Assembly: GCA_040217575.1 (NCBI GenBank)
Contig: JAVJPW010000002.1
Location: forward strand, 124,001 to 188,000
Source: Pacificispira sp040217575
GTDB taxonomy: Bacteria; Pseudomonadota; Alphaproteobacteria; UBA8366; Aestuariispiraceae
Direction: 5' to 3'
DNA length: 64,000 bases
The notes under the pieces are model-generated. The model saw nothing but the letters and a program-made list of their open reading frames with translations. It was not told the origin of the DNA and ran no database searches. The translations under genes and the position numbers were made by a program. The number at the start of each line of letters is the position of its first letter. The stretch's first letter is position 1. Of the stretch, positions 16,625 to 25,334 are shown piece after piece.

Positions 16625-17509
16625 TTACGCCTGCTGCCAGCCCTGCGCCATCCGACCGAGCTCCTCCGCGAACAGGGCAAGGGGTCGCGCCTTCACGCTG
16701 TCGCGCCGCTGAATGAGGCCGATCGCCCGGGGTTTCGCCGGCGGGCCCAGCGGAATGCGGCGCACACCGTCGGCAAAGGGACCGGGCACGCAATGTTCGG
16801 GAATGATGGATACGCCAAGCCCGTGATGCACCATCATGGCGATGGCTTCCGGGCGGTCGAGTTCCATGATTTCGCGCACGGGCACCTTGCGCGCCTGCAG
16901 CCAGTCGTCGATGTCGCGCCCGGTCCAGGCGCGGCGCGTGAACCGGATAAACGGGTGCGCCGCCAGAATTGCCTCCGGCTCGTCGCCGGTGACGTCCCGG
17001 GCGGTCAGCAGAACCAGCGGTTCCTGTGCGACCGCCAGAAAGTCCAGGGTCACCGGGACGCGGTCCGGTTCCGATATCACCGCCCCGTCCAGCGCACCGC
17101 GGTCGACCTGGGCCATCAGTTCGGACGACAGATCGGGAATGACCCGGAAATGCAACAGGGGATATTCGTCGCGCATGCGCTTCAGGACCTGCGGCACCAG
17201 TTCCGTCAGGGTCGTCGGAATGGCCCCCAGCGCCAGTTCCCCTTCCGGGGTTTCCGCGCCCTGCAGCGACCGGATCATCGCATCATAGGATGCCACCACT
17301 TCCTTCGCCTGGGGTACCAGGGCATAACCGTCCCGATTCAGAACAGGCGGACGGGTTCGACGGTCGAAAATCTCGGCCCGCAGTTCGTCTTCCAAGGTAC
17401 GCATTTGCTGACTGACGGCAGAAGGGGAAATCAGCATCTTGTCGGCGGCGGCCGCGAACGAACCTGTCTCCGCAATGGCAATCAGCATCCGCAAACGACG
17501 GATCGACAT
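16625..17509 (-). CDS. LysR-family transcriptional regulator
   Basis: 294 aa from the ATG at 17509, which has an AGGA site; a TTG at 17527 is the alternative. The N-terminal winged helix is MSIRRLRMLIAIAETGSFAA and AADKMLISPSAVSQQMRTLE, followed by a LysR substrate-binding domain with GELALGAIPTTLTELVPQVL. It reads in the same direction as the two lyase subunits, 107 nt upstream of the small subunit, and is the likely regulator of that operon, sensing its substrate; this is inferred from position only. Confidence 0.92.
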   Translation of the reverse strand: MSIRRLRMLIAIAETGSFAAAADKMLISPSAVSQQMRTLEDELRAEIFDRRTRPPVLNRDGYALVPQAKEVVASYDAMIRSLQGAETPEGELALGAIPTTLTELVPQVLKRMRDEYPLLHFRVIPDLSSELMAQVDRGALDGAVISEPDRVPVTLDFLAVAQEPLVLLTARDVTGDEPEAILAAHPFIRFTRRAWTGRDIDDWLQARKVPVREIMELDRPEAIAMMVHHGLGVSIIPEHCVPGPFADGVRRIPLGPPAKPRAIGLIQRRDSVKARPLALFAEELGRMAQGWQQA

Positions 17510-17537
17510 GAATTTTCCTGCGTTCAATTAAGACACG

Positions 17538-18104
17538 CTAATAAACTAGAGGAGATCTCATGTCGTTTCGATGGAAATTCTGTTCTGAGGCCGCCCATTC
17601 CGGCGGATCGATGCTCATGATCAGCAATATTCGACGGACCGTACCGTCATCACCCAGGAAGGGCATGCCCAGGCTCGTCATATGCGTCGAGTGTTTGTAT
17701 TTCTCGGAATGCCAGTACATGGGCAGCGTCGCAAAATAGGGAACCTTGTGTTCCACGACGTGGCTCAACCGCCTGATTCCTTCGGTCATGCCGGCATCGT
17801 CATGCCAGACCCCTGCCAAATTCTCGCCGGCCGCTGCGGTAAGTCCGTTCCCCCAGATGCGGATCTGGAACCGCCAGGGCGGACCTTCAACCTTGATCAG
17901 ATTGACCCAGGGCAAGGCCTTGATCGGCATGTTCACCGGGTCGATTTCCCGCATATGCGGCAGGCCGCCTGACGGACAGGTCGACTTCCAGAATTCGAAC
18001 GTGTCGGCCTGGAACGGCTCCGGCAGGCCACGCTCGGTCAGGCGCGCGCGGTCCGACGGGGATTCCACCCATAAATCGTCGACTGTCATATTTCTGTAGT
18101 CCAT
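17538..18104 (-). CDS. Stand-alone PAS-domain protein (PAS_5-like), first tandem copy
   Basis: 188 aa starting MDYRNMTVDDLWVESPSD. The core has LPWVNLIKVEGPPWRFQIRI and a C-terminal block HSEKYKHSTHMTSLGMPFLG. I recognise this as the PAS_5-like sensory family common in Rhodospirillales, consisting of a PAS domain without an output domain. A longer start at 18227 exists but the M-[DN]-Y-R start is shared with the paralogue next door. Function unknown; perhaps ligand sensing in a partner complex. Confidence 0.75.
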   Translation of the reverse strand: MDYRNMTVDDLWVESPSDRARLTERGLPEPFQADTFEFWKSTCPSGGLPHMREIDPVNMPIKALPWVNLIKVEGPPWRFQIRIWGNGLTAAAGENLAGVWHDDAGMTEGIRRLSHVVEHKVPYFATLPMYWHSEKYKHSTHMTSLGMPFLGDDGTVRRILLIMSIDPPEWAASEQNFHRNDMRSPLVY

Positions 18105-18196
18105 GAACCGGACTGTAGCGGCACCTTCTTTACAAATACTGAACAGGGACGGTGTTTTTTCAGGGCAACAGGCGGGATTAATTAAAAAATCGCGGC

Positions 18197-18706
18197 CTAG
18201 GATCGTTCCCCGAAATGAAGAAAGCACAAGATGCGCGCCACGCGGTTTTCGTCATCGCGAAAAGGCAGGCCCAGGCTGGAATAATGCGTACTGTGCCGGT
18301 ATTTTTCGGAATGCCAGTCCAGCGGGATGGTTGCGAAGTAGGGTACGCGCGCCTTCACGACATGGGTCAGCCGGCGGATCGCCGCATGCATTCCCGCTTC
18401 ATGAAAGTCGGTTCCCTTAAGATCCTTTCCCACCGCAGCGACAATCTGCGTTCCCCAAAGGCGTATTTCGAACCGCAGCGGTTCGAACGTCACTGCCACC
18501 AGGTCCGCCCAGGGAAGGGCATTTGTCGGGATTTTCAGGGGATCGATCAGGTCGATATGGGGCAATATCCCCGGCTCACACACCGCACACCACCATTCGA
18601 ACGCTTCTTTCATGAAATCGCATGGGAGGCCGCGCGCCGAAAGACTTTCCGCATCGTCCGGGTCTTCGGTCCAGATTTCCGTTTCGGACAAGGTGCGATA
18701 GTTCAT
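18197..18706 (-). CDS. Stand-alone PAS-domain protein (PAS_5-like), second tandem copy
   Basis: 169 aa starting MNYRTLSETEIWTEDPDD. It is a clear paralogue of the preceding gene: ALPWADLVAVTFEPLRFEIR aligns with the ALPWVNLI segment there, and DWHSEKYRHSTHYSSLGLPF with YWHSEKYKHSTHMTSLGMPF. The two copies are 92 nt apart on the same strand with an AT-rich spacer, so each may have its own promoter. Divergence is high, indicating an old duplication. The tail after LCFLHFGERS is shorter than in the other copy. Confidence 0.75.
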   Translation of the reverse strand: MNYRTLSETEIWTEDPDDAESLSARGLPCDFMKEAFEWWCAVCEPGILPHIDLIDPLKIPTNALPWADLVAVTFEPLRFEIRLWGTQIVAAVGKDLKGTDFHEAGMHAAIRRLTHVVKARVPYFATIPLDWHSEKYRHSTHYSSLGLPFRDDENRVARILCFLHFGERS

Positions 18707-18773
18707 CTTCGGACAGGTCACGAAATGGCTTGGAAACAGCCAATCTATGGGATTCTGACCTGTCTGACGACCA

Positions 18774-18805
18774 AGAAAAGGGAGGGGCCGAATTGGGCCC
18801 CTCCC
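18774..18805 (-). terminator. Rho-independent terminator of the 73-aa gene
   Basis: GGGAGGGGCC (18780-18789) pairs with GGCCCCTCCC (18796-18805) over a 6-nt loop. On the minus strand the stem is followed by TTTTCTT. It lies 29 nt after the stop of the small gene at 18834, so it terminates that transcript. Confidence 0.85.
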
Positions 18806-18833
18806 CGAAGCACCACTAAAATGCGCAGCGCGC

Positions 18834-19055
18834 CTAAAGCCCGACTTCGCGTCCGTCCGGCATACGCAGGCCGATCGGGTGCCCGTTTTCGGTCAGCACC
18901 CGTGCCCGTGCCCGAACGTCGCTGAACAAACCCGCGAACCGTTCCCGGGCCGTTCCAAGGCTTTGCCAGAAGGCAAAGGCCCGCGCTTCGTTTTCTGCCT
19001 GAAGCGCATTGTCCGACATTGCGTGAGACGCTGTGTGATAGGGGGTGAGAAACAT
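18834..19055 (-). CDS. 73-aa protein of unknown function, divergent from a GcvA-like regulator
   Basis: MFLTPYHTASHAMSDNALQA start, soluble, rich in Ala, Arg and Glu, ending PIGLRMPDGREVGL. I do not recognise a family. Three features argue that it is real: a good ribosome-binding site (AAGGAGAG, 5-6 nt before the ATG), its own strong terminator 29 nt after the stop, and a divergent AT-rich promoter shared with a LysR-type gene. It is a possible target of that regulator. Confidence 0.6.
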   Translation of the reverse strand: MFLTPYHTASHAMSDNALQAENEARAFAFWQSLGTARERFAGLFSDVRARARVLTENGHPIGLRMPDGREVGL

Positions 19056-19173
19056 TGCGACTCTCCTTTTTTCATCCAGTGTTCGAAGGCCCGCGCCAAG
19101 CGCTATGCCTTATCTGTGCTTAAGATGGACCTTTATGTTTCCCGCAACAAACGAGTAATTTATTGACTATAGA

Positions 19174-19191
19174 ATAGTTTAATTTAACTAT
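19174..19191. promoter_or_regulatory. AT-rich palindrome upstream of the GcvA-like gene
   Basis: ATAGTT-TAATTT-AACTAT, a dyad with 6-bp arms in a very AT-rich stretch, 9 nt before the LysR-type ATG. It fits the T-N11-A style of LysR operators. A TTGACT at 19163-19168, spaced 17 nt from AACTAT, could be a -35/-10 pair, which would put transcription start almost at the ATG. Confidence 0.45.
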
Positions 19192-19200
19192 CTCTAAACC

Positions 19201-20148
19201 ATGCCCCGCGACCTTCCCCCCTTGTCGATGTTGCGCGCGTTCGAAGCGGCCGCGCGGCATATGAGCTTCAAGGACGCGGCCCTGGAACTGCGGGTCACAC
19301 CCGCCGCGATCAGCCAGCAGATCAAATCGTTAGAGGACTATGCCGGGGTCGCCCTGTTCCGCCGGTTGACCCGCGCGGTGGAGCTGACCGACGCCGGACG
19401 CCAGGCCGCGCCGATGCTGAGCGAGGCGCTGGACCAGATGGAACGCGCCTATGCGGCGATCAGGACCGGCGGCCGGGCGCGCCCGTTGAATATCAGCATG
19501 CCGCCGTCGCTTGCATCGAAATGGCTGGTCCCGCGCCTGGGCCGGTTCCAGGAAATCGCGCCGGATGTGGAAGTTCGAATTGATGCCGCTACACGGCTGG
19601 TTCAGTTCGACCGGGAAGACTTCGACATGGCGATCCGATTTGGCCTGGGCCGCTATCCCGGGCTGGAAAGCGTGCGGCTGTTTCCAAGCCGCACGCTTCC
19701 CGTCTGCAGCCCAGCCCTGGTGCGTGGCGAACACGGTTTGGCCGAGCCGGCCGACCTGAAACATCATACCCTGCTGCACCTTCATGAAACCGGGGCGGCG
19801 GCGATGGAAGACACGTGGGCCCTATGGCTGCGTGCCGCCTGCATTCACGATGTGGACCCGAACCGGGGTTTGCGGTTCAACACGGCGGGCCTGATGATCG
19901 AAGCGGCGGAGGCGGGACAGGGTGTGGCGCTGGTCGAATATGTTTTCGCCCAGCGAGAATTGGCGCGGGGAAGCCTGATCCAGCCCTTCCGGCATGTCCC
20001 GACCCTGCTGGAAAATTTGGGCTACCATGTCGTTCACCCGCCCCACCATGGGGACGACCCGCGCCTGCAGCGCTTCAAGGACTGGATTCTGGCGGAACGG
20101 GACCGGACGATGGAAGAAATTGAATCGCCGGACAATTGCTGGACCTGA
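19201..20148 (+). CDS. LysR-family regulator, GcvA-like subgroup
   Basis: 315 aa. It begins MPRDLPPLSMLRAFEAAARH, a start typical of GcvA/AmpR-like LysR proteins, with the HTH AALELRVTPAAISQQIKSLE and the GcvA-type effector domain (LVPRLGRFQEIAPDVEVRID; EDFDMAIRFGLGRYPG). It is divergent from the 73-aa gene with a shared AT-rich spacer and is probably autoregulated. No Shine-Dalgarno is visible in front of the ATG, so it may be read from a leaderless or very short leader mRNA. Target unknown. Confidence 0.9.
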   Translation: MPRDLPPLSMLRAFEAAARHMSFKDAALELRVTPAAISQQIKSLEDYAGVALFRRLTRAVELTDAGRQAAPMLSEALDQMERAYAAIRTGGRARPLNISMPPSLASKWLVPRLGRFQEIAPDVEVRIDAATRLVQFDREDFDMAIRFGLGRYPGLESVRLFPSRTLPVCSPALVRGEHGLAEPADLKHHTLLHLHETGAAAMEDTWALWLRAACIHDVDPNRGLRFNTAGLMIEAAEAGQGVALVEYVFAQRELARGSLIQPFRHVPTLLENLGYHVVHPPHHGDDPRLQRFKDWILAERDRTMEEIESPDNCWT

Positions 20149-20183
20149 TGGGAATCGTCGCCGATCAGCGCCGGAAACGCGAA

Positions 20184-20210
20184 CGGAGGGTCCCTGGCGA
20201 GAGCCCTCCG
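20184..20210 (+). terminator. Terminator-like hairpin after the GcvA-like gene
   Basis: CGGAGGG (20184-20190) pairs with CCCTCCG (20204-20210) across a 13-nt loop, 36 nt after the stop. The following sequence has only a short GGGTTT, so termination strength is uncertain. Confidence 0.45.
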
Positions 20211-20499
20211 TTGCGGGTTTGCGTTATGCAATAACGCGCCATCTTTTGGCTGGACACCAACCCCACCGGCCGTAGTGAGAGGCATCCGTCCACCGCATCG
20301 GTTTTGCGGCGGATTTCAGCACCGTCGGGGGATGCCCGACCGCGTGTAAAAAGTGTCCGTCACTTTCGAATTTCGGTCAATGGGGTCGTCTCGCGATGCG
20401 AAATCGCGATGCGTCAGACACGCAAGTCATTTTCATGTCGAAACAATTCGTCGCGCCGGTCGCCGGATCGTTGCGGCGCAAAAGGCGGTGCAGACAAAA
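20211..20499. other. Gene-free spacer with several small inverted repeats
   Basis: No convincing gene. Inverted repeats noticed are GGCATCC/GGATGCC (20281-20287 with 20330-20336) enclosing CCGCA/TGCGG (20293-20307), AAAGTG/CACTTT (20350-20366), and TCGCGAT/ATCGCGA (20391-20409). The plus-strand gene on the left and the minus-strand kinase gene on the right both end into this spacer, so read-through and termination from both sides is plausible. The structures could also be a small RNA; I cannot tell. Confidence 0.4.
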
Positions 20500-21570
20500 T
20501 TATGTCAGGACATCGGTGCAGTTCAGGTCTTCGAATGCACTGTGCCAACGTTTTGCCGTTGCCGTCCAAAGCGACGGGTCATGACCGGCGTCCCATTGGA
20601 ACAGCGCCAGGGAAGCAGCGCAGGCAATGCCCAGGCGGTAGTCGTTCCAGGCATCGCGCCAGCCATATCCGGTCGCGCCACGGGCACGCAAATCCGCGAA
20701 ATAGGCGTTCAGCAGCCCGATCTGAAGCCGATCGCGGCGGTCGGCATCCCAGAACAGCGCCATATAGGCCGCGAAGTCCGTCCCTGGAAACCCAACATGC
20801 CAGCTTTCGAAATCAATGGCCGCCGCCAGCCGCACGTCCGCATCCTTCGGATAGAGGAAGTTCCACGCATGGGCGTCGCCGTGAGCCGCGCACAGGGGCA
20901 AGGTGGAGGTAAACCGGTTCACCTTATGGGCGTGCGCGGCACGGCACACATCGGCCAGCGCGTCCGCCACATCTTCGGCAACATGGCCGTCAAGGGCATC
21001 CAGGAAGGACGGCAGCTTGTTGCAGACATAGTCATGCACCAGTTCCTCGCGGGCGCGCACGACCGCGGTGTCGATCGTCGCCGGTTGAACCCACGACGTC
21101 GCGTGGATGGCGGCCAACGCCCGCACCGCCTGCAGGCACTGGCGGTTGTTTGGGTCTTCCCCCCATGCCAGCGTGTCGTGGCTGGCCCGCAGATCATCCA
21201 AGAAAATGAGGCTGGTCCCGGCCCGGCGGTCGTTCAGCGACAGATGGCAGGCAGGAACCGGCACCCGGCGGCCCGCCTTCGCACAACGGCCCGCCCAGCC
21301 ATAGAACGTAACCTCCCCCGGGAAATGGGGCGCAAACGGGTCCGGCACGGTGCGCAGCTTGGCGAACAGCCGCTGTGGCACGGCATCGGCATTGTCCCCT
21401 TCACACGACAGGGACAGAAAGGCCGTGTCCGCGACATGCCATTTCGGATTGTCCGTCCGGTCGACCGACACGACCTGGACACCGGGTGCCCGGCCCGATG
21501 ATGCCAGCCAGGCGTTAAGCCACCCTGCGTCGATGTCGGCGATTTTCGCCGGTGGAAACGTACTCGTCAT
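20500..21570 (-). CDS. Aminoglycoside phosphotransferase / ecdysteroid-kinase-like small-molecule kinase
   Basis: 356 aa. It shows the kinase-fold hallmarks: the Brenner motif AAHGDAHAWNFLYP (HGDxHxxN) and the metal-binding IDFESWHVGFPGTDFA. The overall look resembles the EcKinase/CHK-like group rather than antibiotic-resistance enzymes. The start overlaps the cobN stop (ATGA), so it is translated together with cobN. A role in cobamide or nucleotide-loop metabolism would be attractive but is only suggested by position; substrate unknown. Confidence 0.8.
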   Translation of the reverse strand: MTSTFPPAKIADIDAGWLNAWLASSGRAPGVQVVSVDRTDNPKWHVADTAFLSLSCEGDNADAVPQRLFAKLRTVPDPFAPHFPGEVTFYGWAGRCAKAGRRVPVPACHLSLNDRRAGTSLIFLDDLRASHDTLAWGEDPNNRQCLQAVRALAAIHATSWVQPATIDTAVVRAREELVHDYVCNKLPSFLDALDGHVAEDVADALADVCRAAHAHKVNRFTSTLPLCAAHGDAHAWNFLYPKDADVRLAAAIDFESWHVGFPGTDFAAYMALFWDADRRDRLQIGLLNAYFADLRARGATGYGWRDAWNDYRLGIACAASLALFQWDAGHDPSLWTATAKRWHSAFEDLNCTDVLT

Positions 21571-24500
21571 GTGGCTGAAATCCCCGGCCCGTGCGCAAGC
21601 TCCGACAGTATAGGACGGGTGTCATTGCGGCGCGACGTCCAAAGTCCGCGATTTTGCGCTTCCAGCAACCGGTCCGCGATGTCGCCCAGCGCGTCCGGAT
21701 TGGCGGTCTGAAGGAACTGTCTTACCTTTTCATCCAGAAGGTAGGCTTCGAACACGGCATCGAAATGATGGTCGGACACCGCCCGAGCGGTCGCCGCAAA
21801 GGCGAATAGGTAATCGACCGTGGCCGCCATTTCGAACGCACCCTTGTAGCCGTGACGCATCACCCCCTGGATCCATTTCGGATTGACGACACGGGCCCGC
21901 ACAACCCGCCCGATCTCATCTTCCAGGCTGCGGATTTTCGGACTTTCCGGGCGGCTGTGGTCATTATGATAGACCTTTGCCTTTTCCCCGGTCAGCGCAC
22001 GCACGGCAACCGCCATTCCCCCTTCGAACTGGTAGTAGTCGTCGGAATCCAGGAGATCATGTTCGCGGTTATCCTGATTGTGCAGGATTGCCTGAACCCC
22101 GCTCAATCGGCGTTCCAATCCACCCCGGTCGGCATCCCCTTCGACACCGGAGCCATAGGCATATCCACCCCAGGTCAGGTAGGCGTCGGCCAGGTCCCGG
22201 TCGGTTGACCAGCCTTTTTCGTCGATCAGGGCTTGGAGGCCGGCGCCATAGGCACCGGGCTTGGATCCGAAAATCCGCGCCCCGGCGCGCCGGGCGGCCT
22301 GATCGGGGTCCATGCCGGCCGCCGTCAAATCCATCACTTCGCCCGCCACCGCCGCCGCCAGCGGGTTCACATCCGCCGGTTCCTCCAGCGCCGCGACGGC
22401 GCGCGCCGCACTGTCCACCAGGTCGATCAGGCCCGGAAACGCGTCCCGGAAGAACCCGGAAATGCGCAAAGTGACATCAACCCGTGGCCGGTCCAGCATG
22501 TCGGCCGGCAGGATTTCAAACCCCGTCACCCGCCGGGACGCACTGTCCCATGTCGGGCGCACACCCATCAGCGCCAGCGCCTGGGCAATGTCGTCGCCGC
22601 CGGTGCGCATATTCGCCGTGCCCCAGCAGGAAAGCGCCAGCCTTTGCGGATAGTCGCCATGTTCCTGGGCATAGGTTTCGACCAGCAGCTGCGCGGACTT
22701 CCAGCCCAGCGTCCAGGCCGCGGGTGTCGGCACTGTGCGGGTGTCGACCGAATAGAAATTCCGACCGGTCGGCAGCACGTCCGGGCGCCCGCGGGTCGGG
22801 GCGCCGGATGTTCCCGGCGCCAGGAACCGCCCGTCCAGCCCTGTCAGCAGCCCGGCCAATTCCGCGTCGCCACAGGCATCGACCCGGGCCGCCAGCTTTC
22901 CCATCAGCCAGTCCAGGACCGCCGCGCTTTTCGGCCCCGGCGAAGCGGCCTCACCACGCACCAGCCGACCGGCGAACCCTTCCAACCGTTCGACAGTATC
23001 GCCGTTGCTGCGCCAGACCCCGCCGTCCGCCAATGCGTCCGGGCGCGGGCCGGACCAATCGTCCGCCATCTGGCAGTCCAGCGGATCAAAGGCCGGATCG
23101 AACCCGAAATCCGCCGCCAGCGCACGGATCAGCGATGCATCCGCCCCGTCCCCCTTGCCCCGCGGCACACGCGCCAGTGCGACCAGAAGGTCATCCCGCC
23201 GACCCCCCGTCGGGGCGCACCCGAAGACATGCAGCCCGTCCCTGATCTGCATTTCTTTCAATTCGCACAGATAGTTATCCAACTTGGCCAGGGCATCTTC
23301 CTCGCCATCCCCATCGGCAATTCCACAATCCTTTGCCAGACCGATCCGGTGTGTCAGGTCCAGGATGTCGCGCTTCAGGACCTTGATCCGGCGCGGGTCG
23401 GTGCCGGCGGCTTCGAAATATTCATCCACCAGCAATTCCAGGTCCTTTAGAGGACCGTAACTCTCTGCCCGGGTCAGCGGCGGGGTCAGATGGTCGACAA
23501 TGACGGCCTGTGCGCGGCGTTTGGCCTGTGTCCCTTCGCCGGGGTCATTGACGATGAAGGGATAAAGGTGCGGCAGTGGCCCGAACACGGCTTCCGGATA
23601 GCAGGTTTCGGACAGGGCCAGCGCCTTGCCGGGCAGCCATTCCAGGTTCCCGTGTTTGCCCATATGGATGACGGCATTCGCCCGGAACTGGTCCTGCAGC
23701 CAGGCATAGAAAGCCAGGTACCCGTGCGGCGGCACCAGATCCGGGCTGTGATAGGTTTCCACCGGGTCGATGTTGTAGCCGCGTGCGGGCTGAAGCCCGA
23801 CCGCAACCTTTCCCAACCGGAAAACCGGCAGCGCGAACCGACCGCAATCCACTTCCCCCGGCTGATAGAACGGGTCCGCTTCCGGCGGGCCCCAGCGTTC
23901 CGTCACCTGATCCTGGACCTGTCTGGGCAGACTTCCGAAGAAAAGCTGATAGTCGGCGAGCGAGAGGGTTTCGCGCACGTCACGGCCCGATGTGGCCGCA
24001 TTGGTCGGCCCCGCCTTAAGGTGGGCAATCAGGTCGTCCCCGGTCCGAAAATCGTGATCGACCGCATAGCCCGCCCGTTTCATGGCATCCAGAACCTGCA
24101 AAGTCCCCGCCGGCGTATCCAGACCGACCCCGTTGCCAAGGCGCGCATCCCGGTTCGGATAGTTCGCCAGGACGATCGCAATCCGCCGGTCCGCGGCCGG
24201 GGTTTCCCGAAGCTTAAGCCAGTTCGCCGCCAGCCTGGCCACAAAGCGGCAGCGGTCGGCGACCGGTTCGTAGGTGACGATGTCGGCCTGCGTCAGCGGG
24301 TCGCGCCGGGCCGCGCCCTTGAAGCTGACTGCGCGGCTCAGAATCCGCCCGTCCACTTCCGGCAGGGCGACGTTCATGGCGATGTCGCGGGCCGAAAGAC
24401 CCCGCGTCCCCTCCATCCAGGCGGCTTCGTTGCCGCCGGAAAAGACCACCTGCAGCACCGGACAGTCGCGCCCGTCGAACGGCGTTTCGGTCCGTTCCGC

Positions 24501-25325
24501 CCCCGGAACCGACAGGGCGAACCCGGTTCCGTTCAGGACGATCCCGATCGACCCCGCATCCAGCAGGCTGCGCACCGTATCCGCCGCGACCGGGTCCTTA
24601 AGACTGGCCGCATAGATGGGCAGGGCATTGACGCCGGCCCGGTCCAGCGCATCGATCAGCGCGTCGATGACTTTCGTATTCGCAGCCTGATAGAGGGCGC
24701 GATAGAAAATGACGGCGGCGACGGGACGGCCGTCGGCCCAGGGAAGGTCGGTTATGTCCGGCAGCGTCCGGCCCGGCCAATAGATGCCCGCGCGCAACAG
24801 CGGCGCCGGTTCGCGCCAGTCCGCATCCCGCCCCAGCAGCGTCGTCGCATAACCCAGAAGGCCATGGGCATTGTCGATCCCGCCCTGAACACAGAACTGC
24901 CACAACCGGTGGACCGCATCCGCCGGCAGGGTCGACAGTCCGTGCAGTTCCGCATCCGGCTGGTCGTCGCCCGGCAGCCAGGCCAGGGCTATTCCCTTTG
25001 CCCGGCAAAGGGCCGTCACCTCGTCCACGCCATAGGGCCAGTATCCGCGCCCGCCCAGCAGCCGCCCAATCACCAGCTTTGCCCGGCACAGCGTCTGTTC
25101 CAAATACAGGTCGACGGAATAATTGTGGCCCAGATGTAACAAATTCGCGCATCGAAGTGACGGTGACGTGCCATCTTCCGCCAGGCGGCGTTCCTGGGCC
25201 GCGGACAGACAGGCGATTTCCGTGTCCGCCGCCGTCAGAAAGACGATGTCACCCGGGTCCTGGCCCAGGTCGACCGCTTCCGACCCGTCATCGATTCCGC
25301 CCGGCGTTGCGGCAAGAAGATGCAT
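21567..25325 (-). CDS. cobN: Cobaltochelatase subunit CobN
   Basis: 1252 aa, the large catalytic subunit that binds hydrogenobyrinate a,c-diamide and inserts cobalt together with CobS and CobT. Family blocks visible include RAGIYWPGRTLPDITDLPWA, VIHMGKHGNLEWLPGKALAL, GPLPHLYPFIVNDPGEGTQ and SCWGTANMRTGGDDIAQALA. It belongs to the CobN/BchH/ChlH family; the CobS and CobT genes in the same window settle cobalt over magnesium. It lies between moeB (9-nt gap) and the small-molecule kinase (ATGA overlap). No cobW precedes it, unlike many cob operons. Confidence 0.95.
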   Translation of the reverse strand: MHLLAATPGGIDDGSEAVDLGQDPGDIVFLTAADTEIACLSAAQERRLAEDGTSPSLRCANLLHLGHNYSVDLYLEQTLCRAKLVIGRLLGGRGYWPYGVDEVTALCRAKGIALAWLPGDDQPDAELHGLSTLPADAVHRLWQFCVQGGIDNAHGLLGYATTLLGRDADWREPAPLLRAGIYWPGRTLPDITDLPWADGRPVAAVIFYRALYQAANTKVIDALIDALDRAGVNALPIYAASLKDPVAADTVRSLLDAGSIGIVLNGTGFALSVPGAERTETPFDGRDCPVLQVVFSGGNEAAWMEGTRGLSARDIAMNVALPEVDGRILSRAVSFKGAARRDPLTQADIVTYEPVADRCRFVARLAANWLKLRETPAADRRIAIVLANYPNRDARLGNGVGLDTPAGTLQVLDAMKRAGYAVDHDFRTGDDLIAHLKAGPTNAATSGRDVRETLSLADYQLFFGSLPRQVQDQVTERWGPPEADPFYQPGEVDCGRFALPVFRLGKVAVGLQPARGYNIDPVETYHSPDLVPPHGYLAFYAWLQDQFRANAVIHMGKHGNLEWLPGKALALSETCYPEAVFGPLPHLYPFIVNDPGEGTQAKRRAQAVIVDHLTPPLTRAESYGPLKDLELLVDEYFEAAGTDPRRIKVLKRDILDLTHRIGLAKDCGIADGDGEEDALAKLDNYLCELKEMQIRDGLHVFGCAPTGGRRDDLLVALARVPRGKGDGADASLIRALAADFGFDPAFDPLDCQMADDWSGPRPDALADGGVWRSNGDTVERLEGFAGRLVRGEAASPGPKSAAVLDWLMGKLAARVDACGDAELAGLLTGLDGRFLAPGTSGAPTRGRPDVLPTGRNFYSVDTRTVPTPAAWTLGWKSAQLLVETYAQEHGDYPQRLALSCWGTANMRTGGDDIAQALALMGVRPTWDSASRRVTGFEILPADMLDRPRVDVTLRISGFFRDAFPGLIDLVDSAARAVAALEEPADVNPLAAAVAGEVMDLTAAGMDPDQAARRAGARIFGSKPGAYGAGLQALIDEKGWSTDRDLADAYLTWGGYAYGSGVEGDADRGGLERRLSGVQAILHNQDNREHDLLDSDDYYQFEGGMAVAVRALTGEKAKVYHNDHSRPESPKIRSLEDEIGRVVRARVVNPKWIQGVMRHGYKGAFEMAATVDYLFAFAATARAVSDHHFDAVFEAYLLDEKVRQFLQTANPDALGDIADRLLEAQNRGLWTSRRNDTRPILSELAHGPGISAT

Positions 25326-25334
25326 CGCGCCCCC

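Noticed and set aside
20500..21570. Aminoglycoside-resistance gene
   Set aside because: The motif pattern fits the wider kinase superfamily (CHK/EcKinase-like) and the gene is coupled to cobN; nothing points to antibiotic resistance.
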